DNA of 64,000 bases. It comes from G963676795 sp963677215 (GTDB lineage Bacteria > Desulfobacterota > Desulfuromonadia > Desulfuromonadales > Geopsychrobacteraceae). The notes under the pieces are model-generated. The model made no database searches, was not told the origin of the DNA, and worked only from the letters and a program-made list of their open reading frames with translations. Below are positions 43,295-52,500 of the stretch, piece after piece; the first letter of the stretch is position 1, and each line of letters begins with the position of its first letter. Made by a program: the position numbers and the translations under genes. The stretch spans positions 3,534,001 through 3,598,000 of the forward strand of contig OY781919.1 of the NCBI GenBank assembly GCA_963677215.1, written 5' to 3'.

Positions 43295-44818
43295 TTAAAT
43301 AAAGACCGGCTCAGTCAGGACAGGCTTGAGCCAAACGGTCTCTTCACCGGCAAGGTCGAGGTTGCCTTGCTCCCGAATGAGCATGGCACAGCGAACCGCG
43401 TCGATGATGTGGTCGTTGCCTTTGGAGTAGATAATCTTACCGTCCCGCAGGGTGTAAGTCTGGGTGGTGAACTGGTCTTCAATTTCCAGATCGTCTGACG
43501 GGAAGATGATCTGTTTGCGCTGAAGGGCACCATTGATCAGGCTGGTCATCAGCTCCTTTGTCCGCTTTTTGATTTCTTTGCCGTCGCGGACGGTGAGCCG
43601 GGTCATGCCGCCGAAGTCAAAGCCTTTGAGTCGGCCTTCAAGCTCCAGCTCTTTGTATTTGTCTAGGGTCAGCAGTTCCTGAACAACGGCCAGACCGTTG
43701 CCGCCATTGTCCACGCCGATTCCCGCCGGGGTGAAATAACGTTCGAGCAGTGCGATGGTCTGGGCGATGTGCGGATACGATACATGTTCCATGTGAATGC
43801 GCAGCACCAGTTTCAGGATGCTTCGATCACCCACCTCGGCTTCCTGAAAGATAACCAGCTCGGTCGGGTCATTGGTATATCCAAGGTCTCCGCCAATCCA
43901 GAACAGTCCGGTTCGGGGCGTGAGGTTGAGCAACAGTTCAAGCCGGTCATAGGCGGCTTCCTCCGTTTCACAATCGCGCAGTTCGGTATCGGTAATGGTG
44001 ATCTTCTGATATTCCAGCAATTCCTGTCGGCAGAGATTGAACTGCTCCACGTTGAATGTCCCGTAGGATGGCTTTCCGTGTTCCCCGGCGACCTCATGCT
44101 GCCAGCCCGAGGTATCTTTACCACCGTAGAACTCCAGCAGCTCCGACTCCCGTTCAGTGGTCCAGAACGGGTTGAGCCACGATGCCCAGCGAAACACTTT
44201 GAACTGTTCCGACATGGTCAGTCGATAGTAGGTAGTGTTTCGCAGGCCGTTGGGGGTGGAATAGATTTTCAGACGGCCGCCTGTTTTCAGGCATTGTCTG
44301 AGAGCCTTCCATGCACGTTCGGAAAGCCACGCTCCTTCATCCACCCAGATCCGGCCGACATGAAGCGAGCGGAAAGCATCGCCATAGGCACCGGCCGGGC
44401 GGAAATAGAGAACCGATCCATTGGTAAACTCCAGCCGGAAATACGGCTTCCGGGTGATTTTCGGCTTGCCGTATTTCGAGAGTGCAATGCTGTTCATCAG
44501 GTCTTCATTGTGATCCAGCTGATACTCGATTTCCTCGATGACCGTGTCCAGATGTCCCTGATGAGGAGCGGCAATCAATCCCTGTCCGCCGCGAGTCGTG
44601 AAGGCATAGTGCAGTGCATCCGTTGAGAGCACGATCGACTTGCCAACATCACGGCCATCGAGGTGGATGATGTTTTTGTGGGAGCAGCGGAGGTCTTCCT
44701 TCTGATGGCCCCAATACGACCGAGCCGAACCGTCCCGGTTGTAGAGATATGCTTGTCCCCACAAGACCGGGTCACGGAGTGTTTCGGCCAGCCTGCGCTC
44801 CTTATCAGAGACACCCAT
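43295..44818 (-). CDS. terminase large subunit
   Basis: The 507-residue product starts at an ATG at 44818, overlapping the upstream stop. The packaging ATPase has a Walker A-like HLDGRDVGKS, a Walker B-like GRIWVDEGAW, and a nuclease half with GGDLGYTNDPTEL, IGVDNGGNGLAV and a terminal DHIIDAVRCAMLI. It pumps and cuts DNA at the portal. It is the second full packaging gene in the unit starting at 45365. Confidence 0.92.
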   Translation of the reverse strand: MGVSDKERRLAETLRDPVLWGQAYLYNRDGSARSYWGHQKEDLRCSHKNIIHLDGRDVGKSIVLSTDALHYAFTTRGGQGLIAAPHQGHLDTVIEEIEYQLDHNEDLMNSIALSKYGKPKITRKPYFRLEFTNGSVLYFRPAGAYGDAFRSLHVGRIWVDEGAWLSERAWKALRQCLKTGGRLKIYSTPNGLRNTTYYRLTMSEQFKVFRWASWLNPFWTTERESELLEFYGGKDTSGWQHEVAGEHGKPSYGTFNVEQFNLCRQELLEYQKITITDTELRDCETEEAAYDRLELLLNLTPRTGLFWIGGDLGYTNDPTELVIFQEAEVGDRSILKLVLRIHMEHVSYPHIAQTIALLERYFTPAGIGVDNGGNGLAVVQELLTLDKYKELELEGRLKGFDFGGMTRLTVRDGKEIKKRTKELMTSLINGALQRKQIIFPSDDLEIEDQFTTQTYTLRDGKIIYSKGNDHIIDAVRCAMLIREQGNLDLAGEETVWLKPVLTEPVFI

Positions 44819-45096
44819 CAATGCATTCCTTTGCGGATGGCAATTCCAAGAACCGATGAGATCAGCTCTGTGAGGATCTGCTGGACCGCCAATGTGTTCG
44901 TCCTCTTACTGACAGCTTCCTCGATATCCAGAATGGCCTGATCGAGTTCCTGCCATTCCACGTATTTCTGCCGGGCGGCTTCCATACGTTCGAATGCGTC
45001 GTCAATGCGCCCGGCCGCCAGCTCGGAGCCGATATCGACCAGCGCCTGACCGGCCTCCCGGATCGCATCGCTGTTTTGTTCAAGTATTTGTTTCAT
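44818..45096 (-). CDS. small helical protein upstream of terminase
   Basis: The 92-residue all-helical protein (ALVDIGSELAAGRIDDAFERMEAARQKYVEWQEL) lacks recognised domains. It overlaps the terminase start and the lipoprotein stop, so the three genes are translationally coupled. A role in packaging or lysis is possible. Confidence 0.68.
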   Translation of the reverse strand: MKQILEQNSDAIREAGQALVDIGSELAAGRIDDAFERMEAARQKYVEWQELDQAILDIEEAVSKRTNTLAVQQILTELISSVLGIAIRKGMH

Positions 45097-45365
45097 TGTT
45101 CACTGTCCTCCGGGTTTGTGTTCGCCCAGCTATCCAGGGAATCAATGGCTTTCTGCAGACGCAGGCCGATTCCGACCAGACGCTCTGCATCCGGGTGGTT
45201 GGATTCGACCAGAGCCTTGTTTGCCTCCCGGACATATTCCGGCGTGTAACGGTTCAGGGTGGATGTTGCCGACTGAATCTGCTCAGGCGGCCTGTACGTG
45301 GCGCAGCCAGCAACCATACCGGCCAGCGTCAATGGGATTACCCATTCGAGTGCTTTCTTTAACAT
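45093..45365 (-). CDS. small lipoprotein (possible spanin-like outer-membrane component)
   Basis: The 90-residue protein has an N-terminal signal (KKALEWVIPLTLAGMVAGC) with lipobox V-A-G-C, so Cys would be lipidated. The mature part is helical and charged. Lipoproteins of this size in phages can be o-spanins or surface exclusion proteins. No i-spanin was recognised next to it. Strong AAGGAG upstream. Confidence 0.72.
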   Translation of the reverse strand: MLKKALEWVIPLTLAGMVAGCATYRPPEQIQSATSTLNRYTPEYVREANKALVESNHPDAERLVGIGLRLQKAIDSLDSWANTNPEDSEQ

Positions 45366-45444
45366 GTTGCGCTCCTTTGTTTTAGGGTTGTTGAATTAAT
45401 GCAGAAACATCTCTGCAAACACTTGATTTCCAAGAGGATATAAG

Positions 45445-45475
45445 CGTCATTGGACATGACGCGGGACGGTCCCGC
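45445..45475. promoter_or_regulatory. two adjacent inverted repeats in divergent promoter region
   Basis: Between the leftward lipoprotein gene and the rightward small gene are CGTCAT-N5-ATGACG (45445-45461) and GCGGGAC-G-GTCCCGC (45461-45475). Both are perfect and they share one base. They could be operator sites for divergent control, or an RNA hairpin before the rightward cassette. A TATAAG at 45439 may be a -10 box. Confidence 0.5.
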
Positions 45476-45505
45476 AGAACCATAAACCGAAGCAGGAGAC
45501 GCCCC

Positions 45506-45700
45506 ATGAAACAGGTAAAAAACAGCGACGACGCCAGAACGGCCTACAAAAAGCGCCAGGACAACATTGCCGAGTACATCCAACGGATTCAGCAGAAGCT
45601 GGCCGCAGATGCCGGGCAATCGAATATCAACTGGGCGCACGTCGGGTCGCTCGGGCATGTCGAAGAGCTGCTCCAGCAGATCGATGAGTTTCTGGGTTAA
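45506..45700 (+). CDS. small helical protein leading the recombinase cassette
   Basis: The 64-residue product has a GGAG ribosome site. The helical sequence (KKRQDNIAEYIQRIQQKL) has no clear family. It is the first gene of the only rightward cassette within the virion gene region and precedes a SAM-like recombinase fragment by 33 nt. Confidence 0.65.
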   Translation: MKQVKNSDDARTAYKKRQDNIAEYIQRIQQKLAADAGQSNINWAHVGSLGHVEELLQQIDEFLG

Positions 45701-45733
45701 GCCACCGGCTTCAAAAACAAAGGAGTTAATGCC

Positions 45734-46105
45734 ATGACAGAAATGACCATTCATGAAACCACAGCCGCCTTCATCAACCATCTTCGGGAGAACGGCAAAA
45801 AGGAACGGACGCTCTACACCTACCGGAAGGACCTCGATCTCATCGAGGGATACTTCGGCAAGGACAAGAAGCTTCAGGAGCTGCGTATCACTCAGGTTGG
45901 AAAATTCCTCAAATGCGATGCGCTGCTGAAGCTCGGAAACGGCAATGCCCGGGCCGAGAGAACCGTCGCCAAGACCATCCGCGTGTTCCGGATGATGCTG
46001 GTCTGGGCCAAGGATACCGGACTTATCGATGAGCTGCCGCTGCCCAAAAGCACCCCGATGGGACACAGCAAGCAAACGGAGGTGACCGATGCCGAACAGC
46101 AGTGA
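45734..46105 (+). CDS. stand-alone tyrosine recombinase core-binding (SAM-like) protein
   Basis: The 123-residue protein resembles only the N-terminal arm/core-binding domain of tyrosine recombinases (AAFINHLRENGKKERTLYTYRKDLDLIEGYFG, VFRMMLVWAKDTGLI). There is no catalytic domain. It overlaps the full recombinase by 17 nt with a GGAGG site between them, so it is not a simple frameshift. It may occupy one half-site or act as a partner or inhibitor; this is inference. Confidence 0.75.
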   Translation: MTEMTIHETTAAFINHLRENGKKERTLYTYRKDLDLIEGYFGKDKKLQELRITQVGKFLKCDALLKLGNGNARAERTVAKTIRVFRMMLVWAKDTGLIDELPLPKSTPMGHSKQTEVTDAEQQ

Positions 46106-46997
46106 TCGACTGGAAGCGGCCATAGAACGGTTCTGTGCCCACCTGTCGGCCGAAAACAAAGCAGCCGGGACTATGACCGCATACCGTCGTGATCTGCGAC
46201 TGGTGGCCTGTGTGGCGGAATCCTTCCAGCCCGGGCTCTGCTGCCAAGATGTGACACCCGGCCTGTTGGACAGGACCTTATCCTCGCCAGAGCTTTTGAC
46301 CACAGACTCAGGAGCACGGTCACCGGCATCGGTGCATCGGTTGAAGGCGGCGGTCCGCTCATTCTTCACATGGACAACCGATGCCGGGCTTACATCTGAA
46401 AACCCGGCCCGGACGGTTCGCATGAAAAGGCTGGCGCAGAAGCCGCCGGTGTTTCTTACAGCTTCAGAAAAGAAGGCATTGCTGAAAGAGGTAAAAGGCC
46501 GCACGGGCTTTGCCGGAATGCGGGACCGGGTCATGATCGAAGTCCTGCTCGGTACCGGCATCCGTATCGGTGAGCTCGAGGCGCTGGACGTCGACGATAT
46601 CGACCTCGATGCAAAGCACCTGAGAGTCAGAGCCAAAGGGAATGTGGTGCAGGTCAAGTTCATAAAAACCGACCTCCGCATCCTGCTGAAAAGATATTTG
46701 AAAGAACGAACCCGGCAAAGCACAGCGCCATGCAGCGCATTGTTTCTTTCCAATAGAGGAACACGTCTTTGCCAGCGGCAGATAGCCAACCGAATAGCCT
46801 TGTGGCTAAGGAAGGCAGGAATTGAAAAGAACCTGACTCCGCATGGTCTGCGGCATACCTTTGCAACCCACCTTTACGGAGCCACCAGTGACCTGCTTGT
46901 CGTGCAGAGAGCGCTGGGGCACCGGGATATTTCAACGACTCAGATTTACACCCACCTTGTCGATGGCCAGCTCGAGGATGCCCTTGAAAGACTGTGA
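46089..46997 (+). CDS. XerC/D-like tyrosine recombinase
   Basis: The 302-residue protein has its own core-binding domain (about 1-110) and a catalytic domain with the full set: Arg159 (TGIRIGEL), Lys184 in the beta-hairpin, His252 and Arg255 (PHGLRHTF), His278 (ALGHRD) and the nucleophile Tyr287 (TTQIYTH). It would cut and rejoin specific DNA sites. Its location inside the head/packaging region suggests integration, dimer resolution or an inserted mobile cassette. Repeats just downstream may be its sites. Confidence 0.93.
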   Translation: MPNSSDRLEAAIERFCAHLSAENKAAGTMTAYRRDLRLVACVAESFQPGLCCQDVTPGLLDRTLSSPELLTTDSGARSPASVHRLKAAVRSFFTWTTDAGLTSENPARTVRMKRLAQKPPVFLTASEKKALLKEVKGRTGFAGMRDRVMIEVLLGTGIRIGELEALDVDDIDLDAKHLRVRAKGNVVQVKFIKTDLRILLKRYLKERTRQSTAPCSALFLSNRGTRLCQRQIANRIALWLRKAGIEKNLTPHGLRHTFATHLYGATSDLLVVQRALGHRDISTTQIYTHLVDGQLEDALERL

Positions 46998-47076
46998 CAG
47001 CATCTTTGACCTGAACATCCGGAGCGGCTCCTGCTGCTCCTTTTTCGTTCCCGGGGCGCATATTAAAATTGCGCCG

Positions 47077-47186
47077 TATGCCGTTATGCGCGAACAAGGC
47101 CATACAGGCCACTTTGGGATTTATGGCGTTATGTGCGCATAAGCCAATAAAGTTGATTTTCTTGTGTATGGTCTTATGCGCATAGG
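47077..47186. repeat. three TATG-N3-TTATG-type repeats downstream of the recombinase
   Basis: Copies lie at 47077-47092, 47122-47143 and 47167-47186, sharing TATG-N3-TTATG-Y-GCG. Copy 2 contains TGTGCGCATAA, close to the XerC arm of bacterial dif, and copy 3 holds the perfect palindrome TATGCGCATA. The 311-bp gap 46998-47308 holds nothing else I can identify. Recombinase binding or operator function is possible. Confidence 0.45.
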
Positions 47187-47308
47187 ATTGGAGGGAACCG
47201 ATGCTGAATCGATGGATCGCACCTTCCATTCGAGAAATTTTATTTAACTGAAATTTCCGGGAACACGTCTTATCTGAAATTCCTGTCATCTTGAGCCTCC
47301 ATAACTGC

Positions 47309-47845
47309 CTAATCCTTCGCGCTCTTTCTTTTTGAGGCTCTGGTGTTATCTGAACTTTTTTTCGGCTTTTTCACGGAAGCGGTCTTCTGGGCGGCGGCTT
47401 CACTCACTTTTTCAAGAAGCGCGGAGGCCCATTCGGCAGGAGAAGTCTGCGGACCTTTCGGTTCCTCACCCTCACGGGCAATCTTGGTGGTCTTGAGATC
47501 CTTCATGTGACAGCGGATCATCCGGTCGAGACTCTCTGCCGCCTGTGTGTTTCCTTCGATCTGTGCCCGGACCAGCTTCACCGAGTAGATGCCCACCAGC
47601 TCGACCTGCAGGAAGTCGCTGGATTTGTTGAACTGAAAGTCCTCGTGCAGCTTTTCGATGATGCTGTCGAACATGACCTTTTCTTCCGGAGTCAGGCAGC
47701 GGTCGGCAAAGATGCCATGCTTGAGGGTTTGAAGGTTCCCCTGCATGGCTTCGACCTTGTTTTTCATGGCCTCGGAGTGTTCGGCTTTACCCTCATTCCG
47801 ATGCCATCGATCCAAGCTGCTTTTGTCTGTTTTCGATATCGCCAA
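47309..47845 (-). CDS. putative terminase small subunit
   Basis: The 178-residue product from a TTG at 47845 (GGAG upstream) has an N-terminal region with LKHGIFADRCLTPEEKVMFDSIIEKLHEDF, a pattern common in phage small terminases, a helical centre and a Lys-rich tail (KKPKKSSDNTRASKRKS) suited to DNA binding. It follows promoter copy G. It is separated from the large subunit by the rightward recombinase cassette. Confidence 0.65.
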   Translation of the reverse strand: MAISKTDKSSLDRWHRNEGKAEHSEAMKNKVEAMQGNLQTLKHGIFADRCLTPEEKVMFDSIIEKLHEDFQFNKSSDFLQVELVGIYSVKLVRAQIEGNTQAAESLDRMIRCHMKDLKTTKIAREGEEPKGPQTSPAEWASALLEKVSEAAAQKTASVKKPKKSSDNTRASKRKSAKD

Positions 47846-47933
47846 GGCTTATCTCCGGTTCTTCATTTTCGTTTTGCTAAGTCGGGGTTCGGGGCGGAAG
47901 GCAGATTTAGCCCGTTTTCCCGCACCTCAAGCC

Positions 47934-47964
47934 TTACATACCGGAAGAGTCCTCAACCTGTCGG
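47934..47964 (-). promoter_or_regulatory. CCGAC-N15-CCGGTATGTAA promoter, copy G
   Basis: CCGAC is at 47960-47964 and CCGGTATGTAA at 47934-47944, with a 15-nt spacer. It lies within the last codons of the Mor-like gene; the TAA ending the box is that gene's stop codon. It is 88 nt before the putative small terminase start. Confidence 0.75.
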
Positions 47965-48209
47965 GTATCGGTTTCTTTTCTGTGGTCCGCAAGGATCTGA
48001 TTGACCCGGCGACGTGTGATACCGGCAAGGCTGGCAATTTCATCGGTTTCGATTCCCTGACTTTTCAGGGCGATGACCAGCTGTCTGCGTTCCTTGTAAA
48101 AACTGCCCGGCGCTGGAATCCAAAGAATACCGGAATGATACTTCTGCACCTCCTTGAGCAGCTCTCGCGGCAGGATGTGTTCGGCATTGGCGTATTTCTT
48201 AATGCTCAT
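47934..48209 (-). CDS. Mor/CD3324-like helix-turn-helix regulator
   Basis: The 91-residue protein has PRELLKEVQKYHSGILWIP, then RRQLVIALKSQGIETDEIASLAGITRRRVNQILADH, a helix-turn-helix of the Mu Mor/C or CD3324 type, which activate phage transcription or act as small regulators. It overlaps the upstream gene and ends inside promoter G. It may control the morphogenesis genes together with the sigma factor. Confidence 0.8.
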   Translation of the reverse strand: MSIKKYANAEHILPRELLKEVQKYHSGILWIPAPGSFYKERRQLVIALKSQGIETDEIASLAGITRRRVNQILADHRKETDTRQVEDSSGM

Positions 48210-48987
48210 GGTTACTCTCCACTTTCTTCAACCACGGCTGCGGAACATCCGGGTTATGAAACCTGAGCGTGCTGGGACGCGGTGTATCCGGGCTGTGGAT
48301 GATTTCGATATATCTTTCCGTCACGGCACCGATCTTTCGGTCACCGCCGACAAAGCAGACCAGTCCGTAGTCCTGACCGCAGGGGAAACGGTATCGTCCC
48401 TGATTCTGGTATAACCTGGCTTCAGACCATTGTCGGGACATGGCTTCCTCCTTGATGGCATCAACCTTGGCCAATGCGTCGGAGCTGACCTGCTCTATAC
48501 AATTCCAAGCTTCGTTTGGCGGATAAATCCAGTTGTTCTTGGGAGGTTCTGCAGGTTTCTCAGGATTTGCCGGGATATGGCGGGGAGCTTGGTAATTTTG
48601 CGGGCTGAGCTGGCGGGATGCCTGCTGTAGAGATTCCTTGCCGAATTTCTGGACCGCGTATTCCTGAAGCGGGTTGAACCTGCTTTTCAAGCTTTCCCAT
48701 GTTGATTCGGGAAGTTTACCGGCTTTGAAAGCGGACTGGGCTGCCAGCATGCGGGACCGGAGCCATGCAAAATACTCCGGTTCGAGACGTCGATAGATTT
48801 TGCCATTGTATACAACATCGCTGGCGGACGTGACGGCCCACTCGAATTGTGCGGTCTCCAGATCGGTGGATACAAAAAGCTCGGGCTCCGGTGCGCTGGT
48901 GTCGTTTTCAGTTGGCTGCGGAGCTTGTTCAGAAGGCTCACACTCAGGGGAATCGAGATGCGTGAGCATGGTTTGTAAAAGGCTCAT
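48199..48987 (-). CDS. unknown protein behind promoter H
   Basis: The 262-residue protein has a GGAGG start. A helical middle (YAVQKFGKESLQQASRQLSP) is followed by a Pro-rich linker and a C-terminal beta domain (YRFPCGQDYGLVCFVGGDRKIGAVTERYIEIIHS). No family recognised. It is the first gene downstream of promoter copy H and of the iteron-like array, which suggests a regulator or replication-linked role. Confidence 0.65.
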   Translation of the reverse strand: MSLLQTMLTHLDSPECEPSEQAPQPTENDTSAPEPELFVSTDLETAQFEWAVTSASDVVYNGKIYRRLEPEYFAWLRSRMLAAQSAFKAGKLPESTWESLKSRFNPLQEYAVQKFGKESLQQASRQLSPQNYQAPRHIPANPEKPAEPPKNNWIYPPNEAWNCIEQVSSDALAKVDAIKEEAMSRQWSEARLYQNQGRYRFPCGQDYGLVCFVGGDRKIGAVTERYIEIIHSPDTPRPSTLRFHNPDVPQPWLKKVESNHEH

Positions 48988-49025
48988 GGGTGACCTCCGG
49001 AAGTTCGGGTTTATTTTTCTTCCCG

Positions 49026-49056
49026 TTACTTACCGGAGCCGGAGCCTGAGTGTCGG
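49026..49056 (-). promoter_or_regulatory. CCGAC-N15-CCGGTAAGTAA promoter, copy H
   Basis: CCGAC is at 49052-49056 and CCGGTAAGTAA at 49026-49036, with a 15-nt spacer, 38 nt before the ATG at 48987. It sits immediately beside the iteron-like array (first copy at 49060), so proteins bound there could affect it. Confidence 0.8.
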
Positions 49057-49059
49057 ATT

Positions 49060-49380
49060 GTAGAAAGCGTAGAAAGGGGTTTCTACGCCCAGAGACCTTT
49101 CTACACCCTCTTTCTACATCTCTTAACAGTATTAATAGCAGTTAGTTATGGATATTTTTGTAGAAAGTGTAGAAAGGTATAGAAATATTACTCACGCATA
49201 GCCCGTTTTTTTCAGGTATGCCTTCATCCCATGATTTGAAAAAATGAACAGTAAGGGGGAGTAACCTCTGAAACCTTTCTACACTTTCTACGCTTGCCTC
49301 GTAACGCTATAAATAACAGCGACTTGCGCTGTAGAAAGGTGCTCTCTGGACATTCTACATTGTAGAAAGGTCTTTCTACA
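49060..49380. repeat. iteron-like array of GTAGAAAG (candidate origin/operator region)
   Basis: Eleven exact GTAGAAAG/CTTTCTAC octamers lie in 320 bp: plus at 49060, 49069, 49160, 49169, 49331 and 49362; minus at 49097, 49110, 49275, 49284 and 49372. A near copy is at 49080. Three pairs are spaced exactly 9 bp, and 49361-49380 is a perfect 20-bp palindrome around GT. AT-rich stretches lie between clusters. The array directly follows the replication operon, as expected for a replication origin. Confidence 0.65.
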
Positions 49381-49477
49381 CCGGCGGCCTTTGTAATGAT
49401 TTTACCAGCCAGATGCCGGTTTCTAATCATTTTTGCAGAGGGATAACTGTTTTTGTTGGAATGGCCGGGGATATAAA

Positions 49478-49507
49478 CAAAAAGCCCGCAGAGATGAATC
49501 CACGGGC
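49478..49507 (-). terminator. intrinsic terminator of the replication operon
   Basis: On the minus strand GCCCG (from 49503-49507) and CGGGC (from 49484-49488) form a stem followed by TTTTTG. It lies about 30 nt beyond the primase-helicase stop, between it and the iteron array. Confidence 0.7.
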
Positions 49508-49537
49508 CTGACTGGGTGAAAGTATGAAGGGCGAAGC

Positions 49538-52500
49538 CTATTCGACTGATTGGATGGTGTAGAGCTTGGTTCCATAACGTTTTTGGCTGATGACAACATC
49601 AAATCCTGCTTCGCGGATGGTTTCAAGGTCATTGGCAAAGCGCTGGGCAAACTGCCTCGACGAATCCATTTCAAAGCGCAGACCGAAATCTCTGGCCACG
49701 CGTTTGAGCGCCACAAACAATTCCCGGGACAATACCTCCTTGAGACAGCCGTCTTCTTCAGGCTGGACCTGATAACGGGCAATGAACTCCTGAATGTGAT
49801 CCACCCGGCGATCGTTGTACATGTCTTTCCGGTCAGCCTCCACGGCCGTTCGCCATGCCTTGAACAAGGTGGCAAGCGCAGTCGCCGTATGATTCGATTC
49901 CCGGGCGGTCTCACGACTGGTCTGGTTGATGGTCTGGATCTGCTGCTTAAATGCCGGGGCCAGAGTCGACATTCCCTGTTCGATCTGATCCTGAGACGAT
50001 CCGGCCAGCAGCATCAGATACATCAGGCTGAGATATTCGTTGCAGCGCCGTTTGTCATGGTTGCCGAGGGCTTCGTGCAGCAGCTTCATCGCCTGTGTCC
50101 GCATCCCATCTTTCATCATAGCCAGCACCTCGCTGGTACGTTTCATCAGGGCGGAAATGATCAGGTCCCGGTTGCGCTGAAGAGCCGCAATCACATCCGA
50201 CTCGATGAAACAGTCGTTCCCCTGATTACCGATATCGAAATTGATTACAAAGCTGCGGGACTGGATCTCGGACAGCTCTCCGCACAACGGCTCGATGCCG
50301 GTGGTATTGAGCAGACATTTGGTTCGCTCGGTTACGGTTTCGCTGTCGGTGCCGCTCTTGCGTTTCTCTTTGGCAATGCCGGTGATGCTGGTCAGCATGA
50401 AGGTGGTTAGGTCCTCGGTCATCTGCTTGACCTCGATATTGTCGAGGACGATCAGCGGGTTTTGGGAACCGTCGGTATAGTTGGCGGCATCGGTGGCTTT
50501 TTTGTGCTGGGGCTCACCGTAAAGCAGCGCCGAAATCAGCTTGCTGGCGGTGGTCTTGCCCGAACCGGCCGATCCTTCAAAACGGGTCATGGGACGGGTT
50601 CCTGAAAAATCGATCAGTAGAAAACAGGTCAGCCAGGACAGAATCAAAAAGCGGTCTCCTTGCGAGCAGGTCATATTGTTGATCAGAAGGTCGACCAGCA
50701 GTTTGTCGGCTTCCTCAGGAGAGGCTTCCTTCAGAAACTTCAACGGCTTCATTTTGCGGGAGCCGTCGAGAATAATTCCGTCGGCGTTCCCACCGTTCTT
50801 CAAAATCTCGATGCCGTCGGGAGTGATCCGGGCAATTTCATGGTCCTGATTGTTCAGGTTGAAATAGACCGTGAAATTGGAAATGTCCGAATGGAGCCAT
50901 GAGAAATGATCGCGCACCTGACCACGAATCATCGCCAGACTGGGCAATACCTCGAAAAAGGTGCGGCCGCCATTGGATGTTGGCACCATGCCGGTGTGCT
51001 TGTAGAGCATGGCCGCATACTGTCTTTTCCGTCCACGATCGGGTGAATCCATCCAGTAGATGGAGTTGTCGAAATACATAAACGGCTCGCCGGTCTGGGT
51101 GTGGAAAAACTGGGCTCCGTTGGCGGTAAACCAGTCATAGGCCGCTTCAGCTGCAGCGGTGTAATCCGGAGCGCCGTTTTCCAGCTCCGTATCAATCAGC
51201 ACCTCATCGACCCGGGCGCGACAGGAACCGGGTGGTGATCCGCTCAGGCGTTTGGCTTTCTTCTTTTCCTTCTTGGCGCTGTCCCGTCGGTTCTGCTGAA
51301 CAGAGCGTACCTGTTCCTTGAGGGTCGCCATTGGAACCGCTTTACCCAGTCGCTCCTGCACCAGTTTCAGCAGACGGCTTTGCTCCAGTGGTGAATGAGC
51401 CGAAATTTCGGCCAGAACCGGCTCGAGCTGGCGGTTTCTCTCTTCCTCCGGGGCATCCTCGGGCAGACTTTGAATGCCGAACTCCACCGGCGTACAGGCG
51501 AAAGAAAGCAGCCCCTCAAAATCAGTCTTACCATTACCAGATGCAAAGAAATCGTTCACATCGATCTTGGCATTTGCCAACAGCGTTTCAGCCTCACGGA
51601 TATCCTCGGCAGAGTGGCCTTCGAGTAATTTGGCCAGTTCCCGGGGACCGACGGCCGCCGTCAGGTTGAACCGCTCCTGCAGTTCCTGACGCGCCTGCTG
51701 CTGGGGCTCATTCAGAGGAATGGTAACCAGCTTTGTATCAATCTTGTGTTCGGCCAGCGTGCGAGCAGTCTGCAAGGCTCCCTTGAGCCCGGCCTCCGAG
51801 ATTTCATTGTCCTGACAGATATAGACGGTCTTGAGTCCGCGCATCTTTGGAACCAGACGTTCCCAGTCTGCGGCCCTGATTCTTACCGTTACAGGAGAGA
51901 GCGCGGGAAATCCCTGCTGCATCAGAGCGATGCAATCGGTCACACCTTCGGTAATGATGATGTGATCGGGCTTGCCCAGCAGGCAGTCTTCATTGAACAG
52001 CACCGCATTGTTGATGAAGCGGGCGACATAAGGACGCTGATGTTCATCGTGAACCGGAAGCTTCTTGTACTTTCCCTGTTCCCAGTTTGCATCCGGTGTC
52101 CATGGTGTCTTGCGGCCGATCATGAACACGACACGGCCACGGCTCCAGTATGGAAAGATGATGCGTTTCTCAAAAAACGGATTCAACCCATCCTGACTGG
52201 TTGGGCGAAAGGCACCTGTAGCGGAAAGCTCCCGCTTGCTGAAGCCATGTTCGCCGGAGCGCAGGGCTGCAATGACACCGGACTCATTGTCGGCAAAACC
52301 GATCAGCAGGTCGTCGATGGTCTCATCACTGATGGCGTACTTTTCCTTCAGCCAGGTCAGCGCTTCCTGATTTTCCTTGAGCCGCTGGTGATAGTAGCGG
52401 GCCAGTTCGGTAAGGGCATCTTTGACCCGGATCTCAAACGATCGATCATTTTCCGTCTGCTCCAAGCGTTCCTGTGTGAGGCCATAACGCGACAATGGCG

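Noticed and set aside
45359..46789. Long minus-strand open frame (476 codons) across the recombinase cassette
   Set aside because: The plus-strand genes there have catalytic residues and ribosome sites; the minus frame has no motif and overlaps three real genes.
49060..49380. CRISPR array in the 8-bp repeat region
   Set aside because: The repeats are only 8 bp, in mixed orientation and with irregular spacing; there are no uniform spacers and no cas genes.
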